A DNA stretch of 64,000 nucleotides from Carnegiea gigantea (taxonomy: Eukaryota; Streptophyta; Magnoliopsida; Caryophyllales; Cactaceae): NCBI GenBank assembly GCA_029747015.1, contig JAKOGI010000057.1, positions 927,501-991,500 on the forward strand, in the 5' to 3' direction. This document shows, piece by piece, positions 49,335 to 60,329 of the stretch. The translations under genes were made by a program, and so were the position numbers. Position 1 is the stretch's first letter. Each line of letters opens with the position of its first letter. Below the pieces are notes generated by a model. It saw only the letters and a list, made by a program, of their open reading frames with translations, had not been told where the DNA came from and searched no databases.

Positions 49335-49709
49335 AAAGATGAAAAATTTAGCAATGAAGAAAGTCTACGCTGGCATACATTTTATAAGTGCTTTATCAGA
49401 ATAAATCAAATGAAATAATATCATAAAAGTTTCCAACAAAAATCAAAAGTTTTTGTCATTATTCAATGTAACTGATTTATTTTAGTTGCACTTGTGATCC
49501 ATGACGAGTGAGAAACAAACACCATTCGCATGAGCAAATAGGAAAGCTCCACACTAGATAAGGTATATCGCATAGTATTTATGTAAGAGATATTGGCTTT
49601 GGCAACCACAAGTGACTACAAAAATTTGCACATATGTATAGTCCTGCTAGTCTCTTTGTTGATATGCACCACAAGTAACAATACATCATAACACCATAAG
49701 CCATAAGCC

Positions 49710-50278
49710 ATGGTTCTACTATTCTTCTTTCTCATTGTTGTTCTTTCTCTCATCTTTCTTACCCTCTCTAAGCTCAGAAAACATGAAAAACTTCACCTTC
49801 CTCCAGGACCCAAAGGCCTCCCCATCATTGGAAACATACACCAGTTCGACCCATCAACCCCACATCTCTACTTCTCCAGGCTAGCCAAGACCTATGGCCC
49901 GATTTTGTCCTTGAAATTCGGGTGTAGATCAGCTGTGGTGGTTCAATCAGCGAGTCTGGCGAAAGAGGTCCTGAAAACACAGGATCACAACTTCTGTACT
50001 AGGCCGCGTCTCACAGGGATGCAGAAACTGTCTTACAATGGTTTAGATGTAGCTTTTGCATCCTATGGTGAGTACTTTAGGGAGATTAGGAAGATATGTG
50101 TTGTCCATTTGCTTAGCTCCAAGAAGGTTCAGTCTTCTTCCCCCATTCGACGAGAAGAAGTCTCTAGAATGATTGAGAAGATCTCTTCTTTGTCTTCTGC
50201 TTCTGAGGCTGTTAACTTGAGTGACTTGCTCATGACTCTCAGCGGCTCTATCATTTGTAGGATTGCTTTTGGCAAGAG
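49710..50278 (+). CDS. Cytochrome P450, CYP71 clan (CYP83/CYP71-like), exon 1
   Basis: Start MVLLFFFLIVVLSLIFLTL gives an ER membrane anchor (residues 1-20), then the proline hinge PPGPKGLPIIGN (31-42). The substrate-recognition region has NFCTRPRLTG. The C-helix reads YGEYFREIRKI, with Phe where many CYP71s have Trp; CYP83 members also have an aromatic other than Trp there. The exon ends ...ICRIAFGKR at an AG|GTACGA donor (50279), phase 2. It continues in frame at 63518. P450s of this group are ER-bound haem monooxygenases that oxidise specialised metabolites with NADPH-P450 reductase; the substrate is not predictable. No stop or frameshift is seen, so the locus may be functional if the giant intron is spliced. 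The I helix, ExxR and Cys ligand lie outside the window. Confidence 0.9.
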
Positions 50279-50850
50279 GTACGAACTCTCAGCTCAATCT
50301 CTTGCCTATTCTTACACAATATGATGATTATTCTTTCATTTCATTACATAAGTAGCTATGTTACCAACTTGTTTGCTCGGTCAGCCCAACCTACGGCTAC
50401 TCTCCCTGTAAAAATAAATTTAAGAAATCCATCTTAAGGGGCCAACACATGTACAGATGAGTATGAAAAGGGTGCTTTAGAGAACTTCTTGAATAACTTA
50501 GGAGCTGTAAAAAAATCTCCAATTTAGACTTCATTAGTGAAGGTAATTCTTGCTCTAGTTGAGATGCAATGTAACAAAATGTAATAATTTAGAATTGAAG
50601 AAAAAGAACTTAAATTTCTACTTATCAATTACATCACATTGCGTTGGACTCCAACCTATCAAATCAATCACAAGGCAAGTTCTTGTCTTCTGTCTCCTTC
50701 CTATAGTTGTGTCGTGCAGTACGCATTTAGTCATATTTTATTAGCAAAAAATATCTCATTATATTGTGCACAGGGAAAAAGATATTTAGAAAACACCTAA
50801 AAATCCAAGAAAGATTACAAACATACAAAATCGAAAATGAAAGATAGTAA

Positions 50851-51502
50851 TGTAGGCACTAAAAATTTATTCGTACCGTATCAAAATTGAATTTAATTAA
50901 TTAATTGGGCCAACCCTTTTAATTAATTTAATCAAGCCCAAAAACTTACAAGTCAAGCCCAAAATGAAGCCCAAATGACTAGCAAGTTTGGACTCAATCA
51001 AAATTCGAGTCAAAACCCACACCGAAACTCAAGACGACTATCAAGTCAAGTCACGGCCTAAAATCCGAGCGACGGCCAAGTCATCGCACGGTCAAGTCAA
51101 AGTCAAAGTTCTACATCGGCTCACAAGTCAAACGTCAAGATCGACTCTCAAGTCAACGTCCGATCAAAGTTCGAGGCGACCTCCAAGTCAACGCTCGGCC
51201 CAAGCTCGGAAGACTCTCAAGTCAAAGTCAAAGTCAAAGTAAACGAAAGTCAAAGCAGACTAGGGAAAAGCCTGATTGAAAGGCCCAAAACCTAGGTCAA
51301 AGCTCAAGACCCAAGTCAAGGCCCAACTTGACTTTCAAGGGGGAGGCTTTCCTATAAATAGGTTCCTACCCCTCTTTATTCAAAGGTTGGAAAATCCATC
51401 CTTGAAAGAGAAAGAATCAGAGGATTGTACTCATAGATATTGTACCCAATTTAAATCAATTGAATTCTATAAAAAATTCAATAATTGTAATTTGCGATTA
51501 CA
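50851..51502 (+). repeat. 5' LTR of element A, W-box rich
   Basis: 652 bp. About fifteen RGTCAA hexamers (reverse complement TTGACY, the WRKY W-box) occur at 50950-51320, some in tandem AAGTCAAAGTCAAAG arrays. A CCTATAAATAGG TATA box is at about 51352. Confidence 0.9.
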
Positions 51503-51524
51503 AATTTGGCATGTCCGGTGGAAC
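51503..51524 (+). promoter_or_regulatory. Probable primer binding site of element A
   Basis: TTTGGCATGTCCGGTGG starts a few bases after the LTR CA. The position and the TGG start fit a PBS, but I do not assign the tRNA. Confidence 0.5.
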
Positions 51525-53937
51525 GTCTCTACCTCTCATCTCTTTCTCTTAAAAATCAAGACTTTCAAGTCACAAGCACATCATCTTCGATGGAGATATG
51601 GCTACAAAGAATGTCGCCGCGCAACCTTCGAAGAAGAAGAACATGAGATCTTTCTCTCTTAGATCCTGTGAAGCGAGCGTCACTTCTAGCAAGCGCGCTC
51701 ATACAATGAAGACCAGGAGCATGGCAAAAGCTGCTCCGTCGACTGTTGCTAGGTACACTGTGTCGCCCACATCCAAATTCCAACACTCAAAAACGCAACA
51801 CAACGCGTCGTCCTGGACGGATGAAATTCAAAAATTTAGCCTTCAATCTCCAGTCTGCGAGGTTGAAGAGTACCATAGTAGTGCCTCATCTTCGCCTTCA
51901 TCAAAGGGGGCACACATGTCAGAGATTGAAGCTGAATCTTCTGACACTGTCATCATGCCAGTCATGATGACAGGAGCTGCTAACCTTGAAGAGCAGCTGG
52001 CAAGTATGAAGGCTACCTTGGATAGACTCTCTAAAGAGAGTGCAGAGAAAGATGCTCAAATCAAGCGCCAGAACGACCAAATTGCTGAATTGACAAAGAG
52101 GCTAGAAAAGAAGTTCTTTGAAGCTTCTAACAAGGGTTCGGGTGCTGAAGACTCTGACAAAGAGTCGCATCGCAGCGAGGAATCTGACAATGACTGCAAA
52201 GCTAAGAAGGACGGCTCATTAGGCTCAATGTCGGTTGAGCAGATTCAGAGCCTGATAGCGAACGCAATCAAGGCTCAGCTAGGAGGAGGGTCTCACAAGA
52301 CCCACTTATGCACAAAGCCTTATACAAAGAGGATTGATGCACTGCGCATGCCCCATGGCTATCAGCCTCCCAAGTTCAACCAGTTCGATGGCAAGGGCAA
52401 CCCTAAACAGCATGTAGCGCACTTCATTGAGACGTGCAGTAATGCTGGCACAGAGGGACACCGACTGGTGAAGCAGTTTCTCTGTACTCTGAAAGGGATT
52501 CTGTTTGACTGGTATACAGACTTGGAACCCGAGTCCATTGATAACTGGGAACAGATGGAGTAAGAGTTCCTCAACAGGTTCTACAGCACTCAGCGCGTTG
52601 TCAGCATGACTGAGCTGACAAACACAGAACAGTGGAAGGACGAGCCAGTTCTTGACTACATCAACCGCTGGCGCGCACTAAGTCTGGAGTGCAAGGATCG
52701 GCTGTCTGAAGCTTCTGCTGTTGAAATGTGCACCCAAGGCATGCACTTGGACTTGCTGTACGTCCTACAGATGAGCAAACCTATGACTTTTCAAGAATTG
52801 GCGACCAAGGCGCATGACATGGAGGTGACAATAGCTAGTCGTCGCACCAACTCTTTCTATTCTACTAAATCAAAGAGGGACAAAGTTGAGTTCGAGAAGA
52901 ATGTTAACTTTTCTAAAGGCACGACCAAAGAAGCGATGTCCACCTCTATAACTTAACCAATTCGCATTATGGAAAAGCCAAGTTCAAAGTTGTGACAAAT
53001 AAGCGTCACACACTGAAAGAACTTCAGGAAAAGAAGTATCCATTTCCTGACTCAGATTTGTCGGGCATGCTAGATGACTTACTCGAAAAGGGTGTCATCG
53101 AATTGCCCGAGCCAAAGCGCCCAGAAGAAATTGGGAGGACCGCCGACCCTAAATACTATCGATACCATAGAGTCGTTAGTCACCCTCTTGAAAAGTGCGT
53201 TATACTCAAGGAATGCATCATGCGACTGGCTGAGGAATAAAGAATCATTTTAGATTTGGATGAAACAGCAGAAGTTGGCCACGTCATAGTGCAAGAGGCT
53301 GATGAGTCAGATCCTGAAATGGATCATGCTGAAGTACTAGAGGGCTCAAGAGAATGCTTCATAAAAAGCTTCTTTGATAGTGTGGCTGTTTACCCAACCT
53401 CATGTTTCGAAATTGACGATGACGAAACAAATGAAGAGCTGAATGTCCCTCTTGAAGAAAGTGGTGCAGGCAGTATCCAGCCACAACAGCAACAGAAAAA
53501 AAAGAATGAGAGGACAATTTCAGTCTCGTCCGTCAAGCAAGCAAATGTCGCGGCAAATTCAGTGGCGCCGGTCTTTAAATGCACAAATCCTCAAAGTGCA
53601 ACCAAGGTTGAATGCAAGCTCAATGAAGCAAGCTGGTGCGTTTTGAAAGAAAAGGGTGTGCTTCCAGTTCATAAGGCGAACCTACGCAAATTGACCAAAG
53701 CTTCTCTCCCTGGCTTTGTTGCCTCTTCTAAAGGCTCTCTCCAAGAAGAAAGTGAGTTGTCAAAGGTGCGCATCAGCAATGAGTGTGATCATAATGCGCA
53801 CAAGTTAATGAAGAGGTCCAGTCATGGCTTCAGCCAGCCAACATCTTTGGGACATGTGATCGATGCTAAGCCCTGCAGACTTGACAGTACGCAAATGGTC
53901 GTAAAGTTGGTCTTAGCTACTTACCGCCCCAGCCTGT

Positions 53938-55303
53938 TGTTGCAAGAAAAACAGAGTTTTAATATTTATAAACCCCAAGTGCAAGGTGTATCGTTGAGTA
54001 CTTGGGGTGTCGTCCGCAGGGAATTGTGTTTTCAACTACCAGAGTTTACTAGAGCGTCTCAATCTAGGCGTGATCAATGGTGAAGGAGGGGAACTAAACT
54101 ACGCTACAAATATAGAAACAAGCGACTTGGAATTGTGATTTTACCAATTAGTGAACCAACTAATCAATACGAGTCCTAACCCACCCAAACTACGCTATGA
54201 ACAAGAGATGGTCGGTTGCACCATCAAAGACCACCCAAGCCCTCTCTCAAGGGTCATGAGCTAGTCTAATTCGTGTAACCACCTACTTTCGTGGGGTTAG
54301 TCGAATTAGACCACAAAACTAGCAACCCCGGACCTAGCTCGATTCGGATACTACTTTCGTGTCCCGAACTCGGCCATTCCCTCTCCCACACTAGCAAATT
54401 GACCTCACCTCTCAGCATAAGTCAATCGCCCAAAAATATGGATGAAAACCCTCTCAGGCATTTCATCGAACACTTGGCGGGCGTGAAGGAAAACTCTAAG
54501 TTCTAGGCATAGATTGGGTATGGTTAGGCCTAGTACAAGATCAATTAGCCATCAAGAGGCTAATCACAATTCAAGCCAACACAATCTACCAACAAATCAT
54601 GAAAAACGCGTGAAAACCTAAACTAACCAACAAGAACATAAACTTGAAGAACAAAACGGAATGAAATAAAACAAATCTAAACAACTAAATAACATAAATT
54701 AACAATGAAATTTAAACACATAAATCGACCAAAACCAATACAAGAATCAAAATCAACAAAACATAATTAACAAGAACATAAAAAACTAGAGAGATAAAAG
54801 AGAAGGAAACTTAGTCTTGAATTGATGAAGAACTTGAAATCCAAAGGTTGAATCCAATGTTACAATCTTCAATCCTAAACTAATCTCCCTTCTTAACTAA
54901 AATCTAACCTAAACTAATCCTACAAAATCGCCAGAGCAAAGACCCCAAACGACCCACGAACTCCCTCGCGAAGACGCCCGAACGAAGCTTAAATAGAAAA
55001 ATCGAGGCCCGACGAATTGGGGGGGTGGCACGACCGTGCCAGGTGGCACGGTCAGGCCGTGCCACATTGCTGGCACGGTGGCCGTCTCCCCCGGTTTTGC
55101 CCCACTTTGCCGATTTTCGTCGGTTTTCGCTGTTTTTCGTCGTTTTGTCCCATTTTCGTCCCTTTCCGCGACGCTTGTTTGATTTGGAGTTGTTTCCTAC
55201 AAAAACATAAATAAAACAAGGTAAAACCCCAAAGATTAAGTTATTATACGAGCTAAAAGTGGGTGAAAGAGGCACGTAAAATAGGTAAATTTACCGTTCA
55301 ACA
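53938..55303 (-). repeat. 3' LTR of element B
   Basis: 1366 bp. Holds a GGCACGG/CCGTGCC palindrome cluster at 55026-55083. A TATA-like CTATTTAAGC on the minus strand is near 54990. Confidence 0.93.
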
Positions 55304-56863
55304 CACCCCCACACCTATCTTTTGCTCGTCCTCGAGTAAAATAAAAGAAAACTAGAGTAAACAACTAACTCACTTTCGTAGGAATCACGGTTGCATTTAG
55401 CGTATGCAACAAGCCCTTTAAACCCCTTAGTTACCCCAAGTGGACGAGTAAGGTCTCGTGAGGGTTTGCAGAAGATATACCCACAAAATCTCAAAAAAGG
55501 AAAAACAAAGAAAAGAGAAACAAAAGTCGAAAAATAAAAGTAGCAAAACACAATATATACATGGGGATAAACTGTACACAATCGAATCAACCAAAACCAC
55601 CTAATAGCTCAAATATCAGTCTGTACACAGGCATTATATGCATTTCAGGACACATCATCCCAAAGAATGGCATCCAGACATCAGCTTTTCACCCCACGAC
55701 GCATGAGAATATTGAATCCATCCCGGTGCCTAGTGTGCAAGTGTATCATCACCCTGAAACTAAGCCTACCAAAACCAAACTCAATCCCACGCAATTGACA
55801 CAAGCTACCTTTTTGATTGGCTAGCATAGAAAGCAGGTTTCCCCAGTAGCAGTATTGCCTCAAAGGGTAACACCCAGTAGCGCATGCCTCAAAGGGGTAC
55901 TTGTCATTTCCAAGTCTTTTCTTCCCCACTTTCTTTTCTTTCCATTATTATTTTTTCAATACAAACTCATGTTACGCCTCAAAGGGATACACCCAGTAGC
56001 GCTTGAATTTGTTTATTTTTTGCTTTTGTTTTGGAAAAAGAAAGGGGGTGCCAGGACATATAAAGGGAACTGTGCAGTAGACAATGGGAGAGTCGATCGT
56101 GGAAGACTAAGAATTCAGGATGATGACAATACATGAATTCAAGACTGGATTGCAAAATTACGCTGGACTGTCGGGGTTAGAACTGAGGTCTAAAACGACA
56201 GATTGGGGATGAATATCTATCATACACATTATACTTATATACGAGCTAACAGTCAAGGTATCAGGGATCAAGGCTGATCAAAATAGTACAAAACTCCCCT
56301 AAATGCAAAAAGAAAAGAAAAATTGTACAAAAAGGAGAAAAAATGAAAAAGTTATACAAAAATGAAAAATTTTCACAAAAATAAGAAGAAAAATGGGAGA
56401 TGACCCCACCCCCACACCTAAATCTCACAATGTCCTCATTGGGAGCCGTGAGTCATCACCAACACACAAAAATAAAGAAAACAAAATCAAATACAAGAAA
56501 AACAAAAGACGACAAAAATATACACAAGCTAACACACTCTCCCAAAAACACAAGCTCACCCAAAACAATAAGACGATCACACATAAATACAAACTAACAC
56601 CACCAAAAATAAATATAGACCAATCCAACAACACCACCCATCACAACACAATAAAAATCCACAAAAACACAAAATTGGTGATCATAGCTAACAACGGCTC
56701 AACAACAACCAAATTTCACCACTAGATGATCACCAACAAAAACACAATCCTAATATTTACCACTAAACAAGAACAAAAAGAAAGAAAAGAAAAATAAAAA
56801 TAAAAAGAAGGGGGGAGAAGAGTGAGAACGAGTATACCAGGTCAGGTACGGAATGTACCCAAA
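55304..56863 (-). other. Conserved non-coding region of element B between gag and PPT
   Basis: Directly inside the 3' LTR is the PPT. The following 200 bases and several later blocks match element C (40344-41661). CCTCAAAGGG(T)A-ACACCCAGTAGCGC is present twice in B (about 55858 and 55977). A second PPT-like GGTGTGGGGGTGGGG (minus) lies near 56403-56417, just after the gag stop. Confidence 0.75.
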
Positions 56864-58171
56864 CTACACCTCGCTAGGACGAGGTTGGGGAAGCGCGAGG
56901 AGCATCAGCCACTCCTCGACGGCGTTCAGAACGCGCATCGCCAACTCAGATGCTGTCAATGCTCGTAGAAGTTTATCAAACACCTGAGCCTGCAACTCAG
57001 ATGAGTGTAAGTAAGAGCACTTAAACAGGAATGCAGAAATAATAGTAAGTGCTCTCCTAAATTTATCAAATGCCTTAGAAAAATCAGTAGAATGATTGAA
57101 TTCAATAGGAAAGATGATTTTTCCAGGCATGTCCTCTAGGTATAGACTATAAGGGTCAGGGGAGGGGTCATACCCTCTAAAGGCACCTAGGGACTCCATA
57201 CAGTCTATCTCATTCCCCTCAAGCATATCATGACATGCAACGAGTGATAAATTATGGTACTCAGGGGAAGAGGAGGGTAGTGAACATGAAGAAGCATGAG
57301 AAATATCAAGGGAGTTGAGGGATACATGGTCAGTAAGATCAGGACTAGATGAAACTACAGCCACAGCATCCACACAGGACTCCCCCTCGAGAATCTTGTC
57401 AAGATCCTGCACCTCACTACAAGTACCGTCTGACTCAAGACAGAAATCATCCCCATCGACCCTAGCACCAACACAAAATGTCGCACCTACCCCGAACTCC
57501 GTCGACTGAGCTAAAGGGAAAGGTGGATCAGGATAGGTCAAAGTGTTGTCCTTAAATGTGCTAGGTAGGGATGGAGCAACAAGAGGTAGAGTAGGTAAGG
57601 GAGGGTCGAGCACCTCCTCTAGTCCGGACTCTAGAGGAGGAAAAGACGCACCATCATCACACAGATTGACATCAAGTCTAGGAGCACTAGAACTAGGGTC
57701 AATCTTGGGTGATAGGTCATACTCCCTCGATTTATTAACAAACTCAGCAAACTCAACTTGTTGCTTGTTCATGGCCTCTATCATACTAGAAATTCTAGCA
57801 AAACCATCAGCAGAAATACGATAGGGACAAGAAACACTATCATGGTCAGAACGATGGCAGATCTCACATTCAAGAGGTGTAAAATTAGGAATGCAGGGGG
57901 ATGGGATGGATGAAGTAAATTGACTAGTCTCAAATTCATAAGTATCCCTAGCCAACCACTCAAGTAATTCCCAAGCTTCATCAACGTTTCGAGCACAGAA
58001 GTCCCAATGCTCCAAAAGAGCACGGGTCTCACAAGTCACACCCTCATAGACCATGTTCAAAATTTCCCACTTCTCGAAGCAATAACCACAATGAGCAAGA
58101 AAAGCATGTAATCTATCATAGTATTGCCAAAACAATTCATGCTCATGTTGAGGGAAGTGGAAAGGAGACAT
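56864..58171 (-). CDS. Gag-like protein of element B, intact 435-residue ORF
   Basis: On the minus strand from ATG 58171: MSPFHFPQHEHELFWQYYDRLHAFLAHCGYCFEKWEILNMVYEGVTCETRALLEHW...DEAWELLEWLARDTYEFE. This resembles the C-terminal part of Gypsy gag capsid domains (YW-R-------CP-----KW-----YEG-----R--L------DEAWELLE-LA). A CCHC knuckle CEICHRSDHDSVSCP (about residues 104-118) follows, then an acidic Asp/Ser/Pro-rich middle and a C-terminal FDKFRRALT / FDKLLRALTASEL repeat that C also has. No stop interrupts it, unlike C. It would package its RNA using enzymes from an autonomous partner. Confidence 0.8.
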   Translation of the reverse strand: MSPFHFPQHEHELFWQYYDRLHAFLAHCGYCFEKWEILNMVYEGVTCETRALLEHWDFCARNVDEAWELLEWLARDTYEFETSQFTSSIPSPCIPNFTPLECEICHRSDHDSVSCPYRISADGFARISSMIEAMNKQQVEFAEFVNKSREYDLSPKIDPSSSAPRLDVNLCDDGASFPPLESGLEEVLDPPLPTLPLVAPSLPSTFKDNTLTYPDPPFPLAQSTEFGVGATFCVGARVDGDDFCLESDGTCSEVQDLDKILEGESCVDAVAVVSSSPDLTDHVSLNSLDISHASSCSLPSSSPEYHNLSLVACHDMLEGNEIDCMESLGAFRGYDPSPDPYSLYLEDMPGKIIFPIEFNHSTDFSKAFDKFRRALTIISAFLFKCSYLHSSELQAQVFDKLLRALTASELAMRVLNAVEEWLMLLALPQPRPSEV

Positions 58172-58281
58172 ATTTTCTTTTTTTTTTTTTTGAAATTTTT
58201 GATTTTTTTGATTTTTTTGGGATTTTCTAAAGGCCTAGTCTCGAATGCTGAAGTAAACCCCAATATTAAAAAACGCCAATT

Positions 58282-58298
58282 CCCCGGCAACGGCGCCA
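58282..58298 (-). promoter_or_regulatory. Second (inner) tRNA-Asp primer binding site of element B
   Basis: Perfect complement of the last 17 nt of mature tRNA-Asp, CCA included. It lies inside the extended tRNA copy as seen from the LTR. It is probably the original PBS. Confidence 0.85.
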
Positions 58299-58350
58299 AT
58301 TCCCGCCTGTCACGCGGGTGACCCGGGTTCGATCCCCGGCAACGGCGCCA
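58299..58350 (+). other. Retro-copied 3' part of tRNA-Asp(GTC) forming an extended PBS
   Basis: Read on plus, this is tRNA-Asp from about nucleotide 24 to the CCA. It holds the anticodon stem CCCGC/GCGGG, loop CTGTCAC with anticodon GTC at 58309-58311, T arm CCGGG-TTCGATC-CCCGG, acceptor 3' strand, G73 and CCA. The acceptor 5' strand and D arm are missing, so it cannot be a tRNA gene. Nuclear tRNA genes do not encode CCA, so it derives from a mature tRNA. It adjoins the 5' LTR across AAAACT exactly where a PBS should be. Confidence 0.93.
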
Positions 58351-58356
58351 AAAACT

Positions 58357-59725
58357 TGTTGCAAGAAAAACAGAGTTTTAATATTTATAAACCCCAAGTG
58401 CAAGGTGTATCGTTGAGTACTTGGGGTGTCGTCCGCAGGGAATTGTGTTTTCAACTACCAGAGTTTACTAGAGCGTCTCAATCTAGGCGTGATCAACGGT
58501 GAAGGAGGGGAACTAAACTACGCTACAAATATAGTGATTTTACCAATTAGTGAACCAACTAATCAATACGAGTCCTAACCCACCCAAACTACGCTATGAA
58601 CAAGAGATGGTCGGTTGCACCATCAAAGACCACCCAAGCACTCTCTCAAGGGTCATGAGCTAGTCTAATTCGTGTAACCACCTACTTTCGTGGGGTTAGT
58701 CGAATTAGACCACAAAACTAGCAACCCCGGACCTAGCTCGATTCGGATACTACTTTCGTGTCCCGAACTCGGCCATTCCCTCTCCCACACTAGCAAATTG
58801 ACCTCACCTCTCAGCATAAGTCAATCGCCCAAAAATATGGATGAAAACCCTCTCAGGCATTTCATCGAACACTTGGCGGGCGTGAAGGAAAACTCTAAGT
58901 TCTAGGTATAGATTGGGTATGGTTAGGCCTAGTACAAGATCAATTAGCCATCAAGAGGCTAATCACAATTCAAGCCAACACAATCTACCAACAAATCATA
59001 AAAAACGCGTGAAAACCTAAACTAACCAACAAGAACATAAACTTGAAGAACAAAACGGAATGAAATAAAACAAATCTAAACAACTAAACAACATAAATTA
59101 ACAATGAAATTTAAACACATAAATCGACCAAAACCAATACAAGAATCAAAATCAACAAAACATAATTAACAAGAACATAAAAAACTAGAGAGATAAAAGA
59201 GAATGAAACTTAGTCTTGAATTGATGAAGAACTTAAAATCTAAAGGTTGAATCCAATGTTACAATCTTCAATCCTAAACTAATCTCCCTTCTTAACTAAA
59301 ATCTAACCTAAACTAATCCTACAAAATCGCCAGAGCAAAGACCCCCAACGACCCACGAACTCCCTCGCGAAGACGCCCGAACGAAGCTTAAATAGAAAAA
59401 CCGAGGCCCGACGAACTGGGGGGATGGCACGACCGTGCCAGGTGGCACGGTCAGGCCGTGCCACGTGGCACGGCCACACCGTGCCACATTGCTGGCACGG
59501 TGGCCGTCTCCCCCGGTTTTGCCCCACTTTGCCGATTTTCGTCCGTTTTCACTGTTTTTCGTCGTTTTGTCCCATCTTCGTCCCTTTCCGCGACACTTGT
59601 TTGATTTGGAGTTGTTTCCTACAAAAACATAAATAAAACAAAGTAAAACCCCAAAGATTAAGTTATTATACGAGCTAAAAGTAGGTGAAAGAGGCACGTA
59701 AAATAGGTAAATTTACCGTTCAACA
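58357..59725 (-). repeat. 5' LTR of element B
   Basis: 1369 bp. Compared with the 3' LTR it lacks 22 bases near 58535 and has an extra GGCACGG palindrome unit near 59464. Confidence 0.93.
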
Positions 59726-60329
59726 CCTGTGAGGATTTCAGGACGACGTAAGAAAAAGCAAGCCCTCGTGCAATATATCACAGCTGAAGAGGTTGATGAT
59801 AATGAAGGTGAAAACGCCAAGACCAATCCCAACACAAAGGTGTTTGACAGATTGCAGCTGTCTCGCGCCAATGCCCTTCTGTTTTTAGAAGGATTGGAAA
59901 AGATAAAATCCCGCAACTCTCTGTTTTCCATAGGTTGAAGAAGGATGAGGAACCTAAGCCCTTGGTCTTTGCCAGAATCAAGATAGGCGAGACGTCATCA
60001 AGCGCATCACCCTCACAAAAAAGAGATTCAGCGTTCAGCCGCCTCGGCAAAACAAATGAAATCCAAAGTTCAATTCCTTCACGCGTGAAGCGTGTTTCTA
60101 CCTTGGATGTGAAGGTGGATAACTCGCTGAAAGTAAAGAGGCATATCTTAATTCTCACTCGCCAATGGGCTACGGCCAGTCCAAAAGAAAGAACCAGGGA
60201 GCAAGCTTTTTCTAGCTGCGACGCAAGCGAAGATGTCGGTGACTTCCCTTGAGGAAGTGCTGGATTAGCTCCTGGGCAAGAGCTTAAACTGTTCACCACC
60301 CAAAAAAGAAAAAAAATCAAAGTTCACAT

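Larger units (their letters stand above)
53938..59725 (-). mobile_element. Element B: gag-only LTR element with duplicated tRNA-Asp primer site, TSD CCTGT
   Basis: LTRs at 53938-55303 and 58357-59725 (about 1% substitutions plus one 22-bp and one 23-bp indel) start TGTTGCAAG and end GTTCAACA in plus orientation. CCTGT lies at 53933-53937 and 59726-59730. On the minus strand: 5' LTR, a PBS fused to a long tRNA-Asp copy, one gag-like ORF, the conserved non-coding block shared with C, and PPT GGTGTGGGGGTG. No enzymatic domain. It is the youngest datable insertion here. Confidence 0.93.
51598..60251 (+). pseudogene. Gypsy gag of element A, interrupted by element B
   Basis: Starts MATKNVAAQPSKKK at 51598. 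A basic N-terminus and a short coiled coil (LEEQLASMKATLDRLSKESAEKDAQIKRQ) precede the capsid core (PPKFNQFDGKGNPKQHVAHFIETC ... LFDWYTDLEPESIDNWEQME). A TAA at 52561-52563 interrupts it, then EFLNRFYSTQRVVSM...YINRWRALSLECKDRLSE continues in frame. A frameshift at about 52940 leads to YPFPDSDLSGMLDDLLEKGVIELPE and the H/C-containing KYYRYHRVVSHPLEKC; another TAA is at 53238. Element B splits the gene at 53937/59726. After it come VFDRL, FSRLGK and SIPSRVKR motifs typical of the C-terminal part of this gag family, to 60251. Protease and RT are absent. Confidence 0.85.

Noticed and set aside
54291..54506. Identical 71-codon ORFs at 54291 and 58690
   Set aside because: Both are in the LTRs of element B and oppose its sense strand. 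Identity reflects LTR duplication.
58299..58350. A nuclear tRNA-Asp gene
   Set aside because: The acceptor 5' strand and D arm are absent and the CCA is encoded. It sits exactly at the LTR-PBS junction, so it is a primer copy.
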